NCBI GenBank assembly: GCA_021776655.1
Contig: JAJFFK010000034.1
Location: 25,404-89,403, forward strand
Origin: Henriciella sp.
GTDB taxonomy: Bacteria > Pseudomonadota > Alphaproteobacteria > Caulobacterales > Hyphomonadaceae
Length of the DNA: 64,000 nt
Reading direction: 5' to 3'
The position numbers and the translations under genes were made by a program. This document shows positions 34,957 through 43,180 of the stretch, piece by piece; the stretch's first letter is position 1, and every line of letters begins with the position of its first letter. The notes below the pieces were generated by a model. The model was not told where the DNA came from, did not search any database, and saw only the letters and a list, made by a program, of their open reading frames with translations.

Positions 34957-36036
34957 CTATGCCGCCGCGACCAGACCAGGGCCAATATAGATCGATTTTG
35001 GTCGAACAATCCGCCTTGTTGCCAACTGCTCCTGAGCATGCGCAATCCAGCCCGCAGACCGAGCACAGGCAAACACGCAGGTAAATTCTGTTCGCGGTAT
35101 GGCGAGAGCTTCAAGCAGGATTGCTGTATAATATTCGACATTGGTTTCCAGATTTCGCTCCGGCTTTTCGATCGCCAACCGGCTCAGGATGACGTGCTCG
35201 ATGGCTTCAGCCAAGTGCAAACGCCCATCTGATCTAGGCAAGCCGTGCATTGCCGCCTTCAAAGCATCTGCACGCGGGTCACGCACCTTGTAGACCCGGT
35301 GTCCAAAGCCCATCAGGCGGTCGCCGCGATCAAGCGCCTGTCTGATCCAGTCTTCGGCATAGTCTGGCTCGCCAATCCCATCCAGCATGTCCAGAACCGG
35401 TCCCGGCGCGCCGCCATGTAGCGGGCCTTTCAGGGCGCTAATGCCTGCAATCACTGCTGATGTCAGACCCGCTTGCGTCGATGCCACCACCCGGGCAGCA
35501 AATGTCGAGGCGTTCAGGCCATGCTCGGCAACGGTCGAAAAATACGCATTGATGCCACGTGAATGTGACGGTGCAACAGCTCGTCCGGTGATCATGTGCA
35601 AGACATCATCGCCGTGTCCAGACTCCGGGTTTGGCGGTACAGTTTCCTGGCCAGACCGCACGCGTGAGACGCAGGCGACAGCAACGGCGCTCATCGCGAG
35701 AAGTTCAATCGCCGTTGCAAAGCCATCGCCGTCTCGGCAAAATGACAGCGCCATCCGAAGCCCTTCCATATCCGGCGACTGCGCCAGCAAGCCGAAATGC
35801 GGCCGCAACCGCGCAAAGGCCTCCATCCGCGCCTGCCCGAGGTGCCGCCCAAGGGCTGTACGATCCGGCAGATCATCAAAGAACCCAGACCATAATAGAT
35901 GCACAACATCTTCAAATGACGCGTCTGCTGCCAGGGATTCTACGCTGTAGCCACGAATGGTCAGTTGCCCGTTTGCGCCGTCAACATCTGACAAGACAGT
36001 CTCTGCTGCAACGATATGTTCCAAACCTGAATCCAT
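34957..36036 (-). CDS. citrate synthase family protein
   Basis: A 359-aa citrate/2-methylcitrate synthase-fold protein, shorter than the housekeeping hexameric enzyme. Active-site histidines are visible at H207 (KGPLHGGAPG) and H246 (GFGHRVYKV), but the position of the catalytic Asp holds Glu (E301 in LETNVEYYTAILL). CoA-contacting SAGWIAHAQEQ is present. AAGGAG precedes ATG 36036. The gene is divergent from the HTH-citrate synthase gene across a 74-base operator region, so the pair is probably co-regulated and may form one enzyme. Substrate unknown. Confidence 0.87.
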   Translation of the reverse strand: MDSGLEHIVAAETVLSDVDGANGQLTIRGYSVESLAADASFEDVVHLLWSGFFDDLPDRTALGRHLGQARMEAFARLRPHFGLLAQSPDMEGLRMALSFCRDGDGFATAIELLAMSAVAVACVSRVRSGQETVPPNPESGHGDDVLHMITGRAVAPSHSRGINAYFSTVAEHGLNASTFAARVVASTQAGLTSAVIAGISALKGPLHGGAPGPVLDMLDGIGEPDYAEDWIRQALDRGDRLMGFGHRVYKVRDPRADALKAAMHGLPRSDGRLHLAEAIEHVILSRLAIEKPERNLETNVEYYTAILLEALAIPRTEFTCVFACARSAGWIAHAQEQLATRRIVRPKSIYIGPGLVAAA

Positions 36037-36110
36037 TATTTTTGCTCCTTTTTGCTCGAGATTTACATCTGTCTCTGGTCAAATCGTCAATATTGATCAA
36101 TATAATCAAT
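36037..36110. promoter_or_regulatory. palindromic operator between the divergent citrate synthase genes
   Basis: The 74-base gap contains the perfect 14-base palindrome ATATTGATCAATAT (36090-36103) and an overlapping inverted pair TATTGAT/ATCAATA (36091-36111) that reaches the start codon of the rightward gene. The gap is markedly AT-rich. The N-terminal HTH of the rightward product is the natural candidate to bind it. The rightward ATG has no Shine-Dalgarno sequence, so its message may be leaderless. Confidence 0.65.
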
Positions 36111-37256
36111 ATGAATATATCCTACCCCTGGATCGACCGCGATGCCGCTACTGGGCGGCTCGGCGTCAAACCCGCGACCCTGTATGCTTATGTCAGCCGC
36201 GACCTGATCCGGTCTGTGGCAGACCCTGACGATCCCCGTCGCAGCCTGTATTCTAAGCTTGATATTGATCGCTTCATTGACCGGCGAAACCGCCCCAGAG
36301 GTCGCGCAGAAATTGCCGCCGGGGCGATCTCCTGGGGCGAGCCGGTTCTGGAAAGCGGTATTTCGACGGTGCGCGATGGCCGCCTCATCTTCCGCGATCA
36401 GGACGCTTGCACCCTAGCGGAAACCTGTTCGCTGGAGGATATCGCCGCACATCACTGGCGCGCAGAAACCCTGCCATCCACAAAGCTGTCAGACTTGATT
36501 GACGCGGATACACCTCGCGCCAGGGCGTTTCTATACTTGTCCAAGATTGCCGGGGCCGCCCCGCCCAGCCTTGGCCGGGCCCGCGCAGCTCTTGTCCCCG
36601 AAGCAGCGATCCTGCTGTCCGGGTTCGCCAATGCTTTGCTCGGTCAACGTCTTGATGGACCCATCCATACCCGGATTGGCCGGGCCTGGTCATTGTCCGA
36701 TCGACACACAGACCTGATCCGGCGGGCGCTGGTCCTGATCAGTGATCATGAATTGAACGCCTCGACCTTTGCGGTGCGCGTGGCGACCTCAACCGGCGCT
36801 TCGCTGGCGGCGTCCAGTCTGGCTGGCCTGGCCGCTTTGTCGGGTCCGTTACATGGCAATGCGACGCTTGAGGCCGCCGAATTCCTGCACGCTGCGATTG
36901 CGGCTCCCACCTCCGAAGCCGTCATCGAGGACACGCTTTCGAAGGGGCGACTTGTGCCCGGGATTGGCCATCCATTGTATCTTGATGGGGATACACGCGG
37001 CCGCGCCTTGCTGGCAGCGCTCAAGCCACAGGCAAAAGTGATGGCTGTGCTTGCGGCCTGTGAGCGGATGATTGGCAAGCGCCCAAATGTGGATCTTGCC
37101 CTGGCAGCCTTGAGCCTTGAGCTTGGCTTGGCGCGCCATGTCAGTTTCTCAATCTTTGCGATCGGACGGATGTCAGGTTGGCTCGCACATGCAATGGAAC
37201 AGGCAGAAAGCGGGCAACTGATCCGCCCACGCGCGGTTTTCCGCACACCTGAGTGA
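36111..37256 (+). CDS. citrate synthase-like protein with N-terminal helix-turn-helix
   Basis: A 381-aa fusion. Residues 3-60 form a MerR/HTH_17-type DNA-binding unit (DRDAATGRLGVKPATLYAYV, then PRRSLYSKLDIDRFIDRR). Residues about 100-381 are a citrate-synthase fold with LSGPLHGNATLEAAE, GIGHPLYLDGD and NVDLALAAL, so the His, His and Asp of the triad are all retained. The start at ATG 36111 is favoured because the HTH begins there, although the same frame is open further upstream. It may be an autoregulating enzyme or a metabolite-sensing repressor of its divergent neighbour. Confidence 0.85.
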   Translation: MNISYPWIDRDAATGRLGVKPATLYAYVSRDLIRSVADPDDPRRSLYSKLDIDRFIDRRNRPRGRAEIAAGAISWGEPVLESGISTVRDGRLIFRDQDACTLAETCSLEDIAAHHWRAETLPSTKLSDLIDADTPRARAFLYLSKIAGAAPPSLGRARAALVPEAAILLSGFANALLGQRLDGPIHTRIGRAWSLSDRHTDLIRRALVLISDHELNASTFAVRVATSTGASLAASSLAGLAALSGPLHGNATLEAAEFLHAAIAAPTSEAVIEDTLSKGRLVPGIGHPLYLDGDTRGRALLAALKPQAKVMAVLAACERMIGKRPNVDLALAALSLELGLARHVSFSIFAIGRMSGWLAHAMEQAESGQLIRPRAVFRTPE

Positions 37257-37279
37257 CCTCAGACCTCATCGCGCCCGGT

Positions 37280-37697
37280 TCACTTGCGCCCTGCCCGGAT
37301 CAGCGGCGCGCGGAGCTTTTCGTAGAGGGCGAAAAGGTGCTCGACGCGCTCACGCTCGCTGTCGAAGGGGCGCTTGCGGTAGAGCTTGTCGACAGCGCGG
37401 TCATTGGCGCGGTGGGCCCCCCGCAGGTCTGGCGGCATCGCGTCCGGGTCATAGAGATCAGCCAGCGTCGCGCCGGGATGATTGGCGCGCGCGTCAAGGA
37501 TGGCTTGCCCGGTTTTGGTCAGCATGGCTTTGGCTCTGGCAGTGAGGTCAGGCCACGGGAAGGTGTTATAGACCATGCCGATCGAATAGCGGTAATCACT
37601 CTTCAGCCGTCCGCCAACTTGCCGCAGCCAAGCCATGTGTATGGCGCTTTGCAGGATGCGAAGTCGCTCATGCTTGCATTGGTCAGGATTTTGACAA
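37280..37697 (-). pseudogene. 3' remnant of a MmeI-like DNA methyltransferase gene
   Basis: The minus strand encodes LQSAIHMAWLRQVGGRLKSD followed by YRYSIGMVYNTFPWP, and a C-terminus ending KLRAPLIRAGRK. This is the typical end of class I SAM-dependent methyltransferases and Type IIL restriction-modification proteins. About 130 residues remain of an original of some 900, with no target-recognition or catalytic domain. The frame can be followed upstream to about 37690, where it meets the rpmB-derived repeat. It is therefore a broken gene, cut by the event that placed the repeat. Confidence 0.8.
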
Positions 37698-37800
37698 GAT
37701 TGCCGGTCAACGGGCCGGAACCAGTAAGTTCACAAACGAGGGACATGGGTCACTCGCTTTACATCAAGGGGTTAATCCGAAGCGCGGCTATTACGACCCA
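37698..37800 (-). pseudogene. rpmB 5' fragment (right copy of the 103-bp direct repeat)
   Basis: On the minus strand this copy has the rpmB leader, an ATG at 37746 and 16 codons (MSLVCELTGSGPLTGN), which differ from the intact gene at three residues. Beyond codon 16 the reading frame runs into methyltransferase-remnant sequence and stops about 30 codons later. It is non-functional as L28. The leader may still carry a promoter firing leftward into the remnant. Confidence 0.85.
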
Positions 37801-38017
37801 GACCGGACCTAGGCAACGCCCGATCTGAGGCGCATCAATGCCTCAGCCGGAATAGCAAGCCCAACCCGCAAATATTGAGAATGAAAAATATAGATAATGC
37901 AGGCCTACTTACCATCTATAACCTACATCGCTTGCTGCTTAGATAGCTTGACAACTGCCTCTCGAATAGGCTCCGAATCAGTTAGTACATACTATGATTA
38001 ACGTCGAGGGGACGTCT
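37801..38017. other. AT-rich gap before the S9 peptidase gene
   Basis: About 217 bases with visibly lower G+C than the neighbouring housekeeping DNA. The promoter of the peptidase gene should lie here, but no clear -35/-10 pair, repeat or RNA was recognised. Confidence 0.4.
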
Positions 38018-40102
38018 ATGAAACTCATATACCGAATGAGCCTGACCATCATTTTTGTGATATCCATTGGCTTTGCGAGCATTTCGTTAAGCGCGACCGC
38101 GCAGGCAGAAAAACCGAGCATGGAAGACTTTTTTGCTCAACCTGATTTTTTCCGCCCTGATATTTCTCCTAATGGCCGTTATTTAGCCTACGTAAAGCGT
38201 GATGGTGATGAACAGTATGTCGTCACGATTGATCTTGAGGCGCCCAATGGAGACATAATGAGCATACCCGTCGGCAAGATCACGGTGGATAGTCTGGATT
38301 GGCTAACTGACACACGTCTTTTGGTAAGCGTAACAGGCTTTTATGGCCGTCGGTCTAATAGACCTGTTTCTGATTCAAAAGTCCGCGAAATGCGCGAAGA
38401 GGGCAAGATTCTTTGGCGTACAATCAAATCTCAAAGCCAGTCTATCGTCATGAAACGAGATGGAAGTAGCGCTGTTATATTGTTTGACGGTAGCCCACTT
38501 CGCTCCCAGCGCAGATTTTCGGCACAACTAGCCTACGGTCTGCCAGATGATTCTGATCATGTAATCATGCAGGCCCCGGATGAGGGTAAGATTCACCTCT
38601 ACAAGGTTAATATTAACACCGGAAAAGAAGTGCGGATTGCTCGTGGCAATACAGATACCGGAGCCTGGTTCGTTGATCGAAACGGCGAAGCTGTTCTCAG
38701 ATGGGACTTTAAATACCGCGGCAAAATTATTCACAGCTACGCAAAGCGTACGACGGCTGATGGCGGCGATACTTGGGAAAAAGTGAAAGTTGGCCCTTCA
38801 AGTGAGCTTGCTGAAAATGGTGGCGAAGCGTTCCGGCCGCTCGCTCCAAGTAACGAACCGGATAAGTATTATGTAACCGCCCGACCTGATGGAGCCAACA
38901 CGGTGGGACTGTACCTATACGATTATACGACGAATGAGTATGGTGAACCTCTACGCGCCGATCCAACCCGTGACATTGACGCAGTTAGCTTTAACCGCTC
39001 CACCTTGGCGTTACAACGTGTTGCCTACTCAAGCGACAAGACGGTCTCAGAATACCTTAACCCCGAAACTCAAGCACATATGGATGGCCTTCAGGAATAT
39101 TTCGGACACAATGCCAATATTGTACCTTACGCATCAGATATCGCCGAACAGAAATGGCTATTGTCTGTTGATATCCCCACCACAGGGATCACTTATTATC
39201 TCTACGATCAGGCCAAGCGAAGCCCGATCAAGCTCGGTAATCCTAACGGAGCAATGAAAGGTAAAGCCCTATCAGATATGGAGATCATCTCGTATGCAGG
39301 GCGGGATGGCTTGCCGTTATTTGGCTATCTCTCCCGGCCAGTGGGCACCAACTTAGGTGACAAACCACCGCTAGTAGTGATGCCACATGGTGGGCCAGAA
39401 GCTCGCGATCAATACGGCTCGAACTTGATCGTACAAATACTCACTATGGAGGGCTATCAGGTCTTTCAACCACAGTTTCGTGGCTCGTCAGGCCTAGGGT
39501 TGGCATTTGCTGATAAGGGGCGTCGACAGTGGGGGCATAGTATGCAGCATGATATCGATGACGGCTTCGATCATCTAGTTGAGCAAGGCCTTGCCAACCC
39601 TGAGCGCGCATGTCTGATGGGGTTCTCCTACGGTGGGTATGCGGCCTTCGCTGCTGCTACCCTCACGCCAGAGAAGTATCAATGTATCCTTGCTGGCGCG
39701 GGTGTAAGCGATTTGCCGAAAATGTTGAAATGGGAACGCGATGACGGCGGCGTCTTGGGGCTAGGTCAACCACGGCCAGGTTCTGATTCGTACGCTTTCA
39801 AATACTGGACGGGACATATTGGCGATTTGATCGAGGATCGCGATGCAATTGAGGCGACCTCTCCTGCCCGCCTAGCTAACCGAATCGTGCGCCCGATGTT
39901 TATTTTCCACGGTGAAGACGACAGGACTGTCCCTATCGAACAGTCACATATTATGATGGCTGCAATGGACCGCGCCAACAAACCGTATGAATGGTATATG
40001 ATGGAAAATACGCTTCATGCTTATGGCAATAACAATACCAGCGCGATGGAGACACTTTCCAGAATAGTTTCCTTTCTAAACCTGCACTTGCCGATTGGTT
40101 AA
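38018..40102 (+). CDS. exported S9 family peptidase (prolyl oligopeptidase-like)
   Basis: About 694 aa. The signal peptide is MKLIYRMSLTIIFVISIGFA then SISLSATAQA. A beta-propeller-like region (about 35-420) precedes an alpha/beta hydrolase domain with nucleophile GFSYGGYAAF, acid HGEDDRTVP and histidine NTLHAYGN. GAGGGG precedes ATG 38018. Codon choice is visibly AT-richer than in the other S9 peptidase at 13222, suggesting later acquisition, in keeping with its position beside the rpmB-flanked insertion. It probably degrades oligopeptides in the periplasm. Confidence 0.9.
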   Translation: MKLIYRMSLTIIFVISIGFASISLSATAQAEKPSMEDFFAQPDFFRPDISPNGRYLAYVKRDGDEQYVVTIDLEAPNGDIMSIPVGKITVDSLDWLTDTRLLVSVTGFYGRRSNRPVSDSKVREMREEGKILWRTIKSQSQSIVMKRDGSSAVILFDGSPLRSQRRFSAQLAYGLPDDSDHVIMQAPDEGKIHLYKVNINTGKEVRIARGNTDTGAWFVDRNGEAVLRWDFKYRGKIIHSYAKRTTADGGDTWEKVKVGPSSELAENGGEAFRPLAPSNEPDKYYVTARPDGANTVGLYLYDYTTNEYGEPLRADPTRDIDAVSFNRSTLALQRVAYSSDKTVSEYLNPETQAHMDGLQEYFGHNANIVPYASDIAEQKWLLSVDIPTTGITYYLYDQAKRSPIKLGNPNGAMKGKALSDMEIISYAGRDGLPLFGYLSRPVGTNLGDKPPLVVMPHGGPEARDQYGSNLIVQILTMEGYQVFQPQFRGSSGLGLAFADKGRRQWGHSMQHDIDDGFDHLVEQGLANPERACLMGFSYGGYAAFAAATLTPEKYQCILAGAGVSDLPKMLKWERDDGGVLGLGQPRPGSDSYAFKYWTGHIGDLIEDRDAIEATSPARLANRIVRPMFIFHGEDDRTVPIEQSHIMMAAMDRANKPYEWYMMENTLHAYGNNNTSAMETLSRIVSFLNLHLPIG

Positions 40103-40307
40103 TTTTAGTTGGATACCTTTCAGCTATAAAGGTACATATAGACGTTTCGACTCGCTTCACACTCGTTAAACTGAGTTGGTTTGCAGCGAAGAAATAGCCT
40201 AACCACAAATTAATCTGGGCAAGACAAAGGCAGGTCTGTTCAGGTTCGCTTTTGCATAGCAGATGTATAAGCGACATCTTCCCCATTCTGTCTGGAGCCT
40301 GCCTGTC

Positions 40308-41174
40308 ATGAAAAAAGCCCTCGCCTTTGCGACCCTTGCCCCACTGGCGCTGATCGGCTTGTCAGCGGCGGATACAAATGCCCCAATGGCGAACCTGATC
40401 AGCCCGGCCTTTCTGGCTGATATCGAAGCTGGCAAGCCAGTGCGGATGGAATATAAAATCAAGGCGTCGGCCTGGGTCTTGTTCATCCCGATTACCGGCA
40501 AGGCTAATTTTATTGTCGATCTGAATGCTGACACCTATGCGATCAAGTCGAAGGTCAAGACCACGGGTTTGGCTGATCTTCTGGTCAATTATGACATGGA
40601 TCTGGCGGCCTCTGGCTATATGACAGACGAGGGGCTGAACACCTATGCCTATGTTTCGCAGAATAATGATGGCAAGAAAGACCGCCGCGTCGATTTGAAA
40701 TATCTTGGCGATGCGTTCGAGATGACAGCCGTGCCACGGTTCGGTAATCTTGGTTACCCAGCCGCGACCACCGAACAGGTGCTTGATGCCAATGACCCGA
40801 TCACGGCGCTGATCTCGTTTGCTCTGGAACCGCGTGATCTGGATGTAAACCCATGCGGCAAACCCATGAAAATCTTTGACGGGCGGCAACTCACCCACCT
40901 GCATTTCGAGAATAAAGGCCTGACAAAAGTCAAATCGAAAGCCTGGAAAGGCCAGGCCTATGAATGCCACGTCACCATGGACAAAGTCGCCGGATATAAA
41001 GCTGGCGAATCCAACAAGGACACCCTGTCCGCCCTGGATGGCCCCCTGGTCATGTGGCTGGCGCCGCTGCCCAATGGCGCCACTGTACCGGTGCGGATCG
41101 AGGCCCACTCAAAGGACATCGGCAAGGTCACTTTGCAAGCGTCGAAACTGATATTCACCTCGCTTGAGGAATAG
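40308..41174 (+). CDS. DUF3108 domain protein, exported
   Basis: A 288-aa protein with an N-terminal signal (MKKALAFATLAPLALIGLSA). The mature part is a beta-rich DUF3108 fold (VRMEYKIKASAWVLFIPITG, then the TTGLADLLVNYDMDLAASGY repeat-like strands). The start is ATG 40308 with GGAG upstream; an in-frame ATG at 40263 lies outside the signal. From memory, DUF3108 genes are often direct neighbours of rpmB in alphaproteobacteria; here 8.4 kb intervene, which supports an insertion. Function unknown, probably periplasmic. Confidence 0.85.
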   Translation: MKKALAFATLAPLALIGLSAADTNAPMANLISPAFLADIEAGKPVRMEYKIKASAWVLFIPITGKANFIVDLNADTYAIKSKVKTTGLADLLVNYDMDLAASGYMTDEGLNTYAYVSQNNDGKKDRRVDLKYLGDAFEMTAVPRFGNLGYPAATTEQVLDANDPITALISFALEPRDLDVNPCGKPMKIFDGRQLTHLHFENKGLTKVKSKAWKGQAYECHVTMDKVAGYKAGESNKDTLSALDGPLVMWLAPLPNGATVPVRIEAHSKDIGKVTLQASKLIFTSLEE

Positions 41175-41397
41175 TCCTCGCCGGGGCGCGTAAAGCTGAA
41201 TGATATGTCACCGAAATGTGACTTGCAGATGCGCGCTTCATTTCCATATCTATCAGGCGTCAGCTGTTTCCTCCCCAATGATATGGCTGACGGGTCTGGA
41301 TTTCGATCCAGCCTGCGCTACGCGCTGACGCGTCCGGACTTTCCCCCCCTCGTCCGGGCGCGTTGACGCGCTGGGCCCACGCCCCTAAGCGGGAAGC

Positions 41398-42213
41398 ATG
41401 ACCCAAACAAACCTCAAAATCGTTAGCTGGAACATCAATTCTGTTCGCTTGCGCATGCCCAATATCGAAGCGTTCATTGCGGCGGAAAGCCCCGACGTGA
41501 TCTGTTTCCAGGAGATCAAATGCCAGAATGCGGAATTTCCCGAGAAGGCTTTCCGCGCTGCCGGGTTTGAACATCTGGCGATCAATGGTCAGCGCGGCGG
41601 TCATCACGGTGTCGCCATCGCTTCGCGCCTGCCTCTCGATATCGTGGAGACCCCGACCCTGTGCCGTGAAGGCCATGCGCGGGTGAACGCGGTACGTGTT
41701 GCCGGGCTGGAGCTGCACAATATCTATCTGCCCGCTGGCGGCGATGTGCCGGACGCGGAAAAGAATGACAAGTTCGCGCACAAGCTCGATTTCATCGCCC
41801 GGCTCGGCATGCATTACGGCAAGACAGCCAAGGACGGCACGCCGCGTGTGCTGGTCGGCGACCTGAATGTCGCGCCGCACGAGCAGGATGTCTGGTCGCA
41901 CAAACAGTTGCTCAAGATCGTCTCGCACACGCCGATTGAGACCGAAGCTCTGGAAAAGGCCCGCAAGAAGGGTGGCTTCACCGATCTCGCTCGCCATATC
42001 CACAACGATGATCAGCGCTTGTATTCATGGTGGAGCTACCGCGCCAAAGACTGGGCTGCGAGCAATAAAGGCCGCCGCCTCGACCATATCTGGACCACCG
42101 ATGCGGCCACCGCATTGACCGACATGGACAGCTACCGCGTGCATCTGGGCTGGCGCGGCGGCTGGAAACCCAGCGACCACGCTCCAATAAGTATTGCGAT
42201 TGGGCGAGGATAG
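41398..42213 (+). CDS. xth: exodeoxyribonuclease III
   Basis: A 271-aa member of the EEP endonuclease/exonuclease family acting on abasic sites in base-excision repair. Motifs are intact: SWNINSVRLR, the metal-binding Glu in CFQEIKCQNAEFP, the LVGDLNVAP strand, the TDLARHIHNDDQRLYSWWSYR region and the C-terminal SDHAPISIAI with catalytic Asp-His. Length is standard. It has its own upstream spacer with an imperfect GC-rich inverted repeat near 41327-41372. Confidence 0.94.
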   Translation: MTQTNLKIVSWNINSVRLRMPNIEAFIAAESPDVICFQEIKCQNAEFPEKAFRAAGFEHLAINGQRGGHHGVAIASRLPLDIVETPTLCREGHARVNAVRVAGLELHNIYLPAGGDVPDAEKNDKFAHKLDFIARLGMHYGKTAKDGTPRVLVGDLNVAPHEQDVWSHKQLLKIVSHTPIETEALEKARKKGGFTDLARHIHNDDQRLYSWWSYRAKDWAASNKGRRLDHIWTTDAATALTDMDSYRVHLGWRGGWKPSDHAPISIAIGRG

Positions 42214-42302
42214 CACCTAATCTGGTTTTAAGTCTCCGCTACCCAGAAGACTGGAATTCAGGTTAGTGTTACCATCATCTGAGCCAATTTCAGGGGATAC
42301 AA

Positions 42303-43172
42303 ATGGATAAAATCTATCAAGTCACTGCCGCAAACGGTCTACGCCTGAGAGAGTCTGCACCAGACGGCGAGATTATTATGGTCATGCCGTACGGCACCGA
42401 AGTTACCTATATGAAACAGGCAACTTTGAAGGGCTGGATTCAAGTTGAGGTGATGGCCGGCAAGAACACTGAAACTGGGTTCACATCCTCACATTTCCTG
42501 ATGGAACTAGACCCAAAACCAAAGTTTAGGTTTCCATTCTTTGCGAATCTCGAGGCCTCTTATGACCGAGTTCATCGCTTTGTCGGAACCGTGGCTGATC
42601 AATATGGTCCAGAACTGTTGCCGCAACTCAATACAGTTTTGAGTACCTACAAGATCAACAAGAATCCAAAACGCTTCACTCATTTCATGGCTCAACTTGC
42701 ACATGAGTCTGCCCATTTCAGGCGATTGGAAGAAAACCTGAACTATAGCGGCGAAGGGCTGTGGAACACATTTCGGAAGTATTTCAATGATTTGCCCCAC
42801 GCAGAAACGTATGCTCGTGATCCAGAGCGCATAGCCAACCGCGTTTATGCCAACCGCATGCTGAACGGTCCAGAAGACTCCGGCGATGGCTATCGTTATC
42901 GTGGGCGTGGTTTTATCCAACTCACCGGCCGTGAGAACTATCGCGCGATTGGCGCACGGATCGGCCTGGATCTGGAAAATGACCCCGATCAAGTCGCCAG
43001 TAATGTTGAAATTGCGTTACGTGTGGCAGCCGATTTCTGGGACAGCAGGAACCTCAATAAATACGCCGACCGCAATGATATCAAAACCATAACAAAGCGG
43101 ATAAATGGGGGCTATAATGGCCTGGAAGATCGTCAAAAATTACTGGCGAAGGCTCGAGCGATCTGGGGTTAA
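42303..43172 (+). CDS. SH3 domain plus glycoside hydrolase family 19 (endolysin/chitinase-like)
   Basis: A 289-aa protein. Residues 4-70 form a bacterial SH3-like cell-wall-binding domain (GLRLRESAPDGEIIMVMPYG). Residues about 80-289 are GH19-type, with the two catalytic Glu candidates in AQLAHESAHF and LNYSGEGL and the RGRGFIQLTGRENY signature. There is no signal peptide, so it resembles a phage endolysin needing a holin or another exit route; none is adjacent. It likely cleaves peptidoglycan. It may be a domesticated prophage gene. Confidence 0.85.
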   Translation: MDKIYQVTAANGLRLRESAPDGEIIMVMPYGTEVTYMKQATLKGWIQVEVMAGKNTETGFTSSHFLMELDPKPKFRFPFFANLEASYDRVHRFVGTVADQYGPELLPQLNTVLSTYKINKNPKRFTHFMAQLAHESAHFRRLEENLNYSGEGLWNTFRKYFNDLPHAETYARDPERIANRVYANRMLNGPEDSGDGYRYRGRGFIQLTGRENYRAIGARIGLDLENDPDQVASNVEIALRVAADFWDSRNLNKYADRNDIKTITKRINGGYNGLEDRQKLLAKARAIWG

Positions 43173-43180
43173 GTCATGCC

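Noticed and set aside
35631..36110. Upstream extension of the HTH-citrate synthase frame
   Set aside because: It is antisense to the divergent citrate synthase and crosses its start and operator; the conserved HTH begins at 36111.
41327..41372. GC-rich imperfect inverted repeat before xth as a terminator
   Set aside because: Arms pair with several mismatches and no T-run follows in either direction; not listed as a separate feature.
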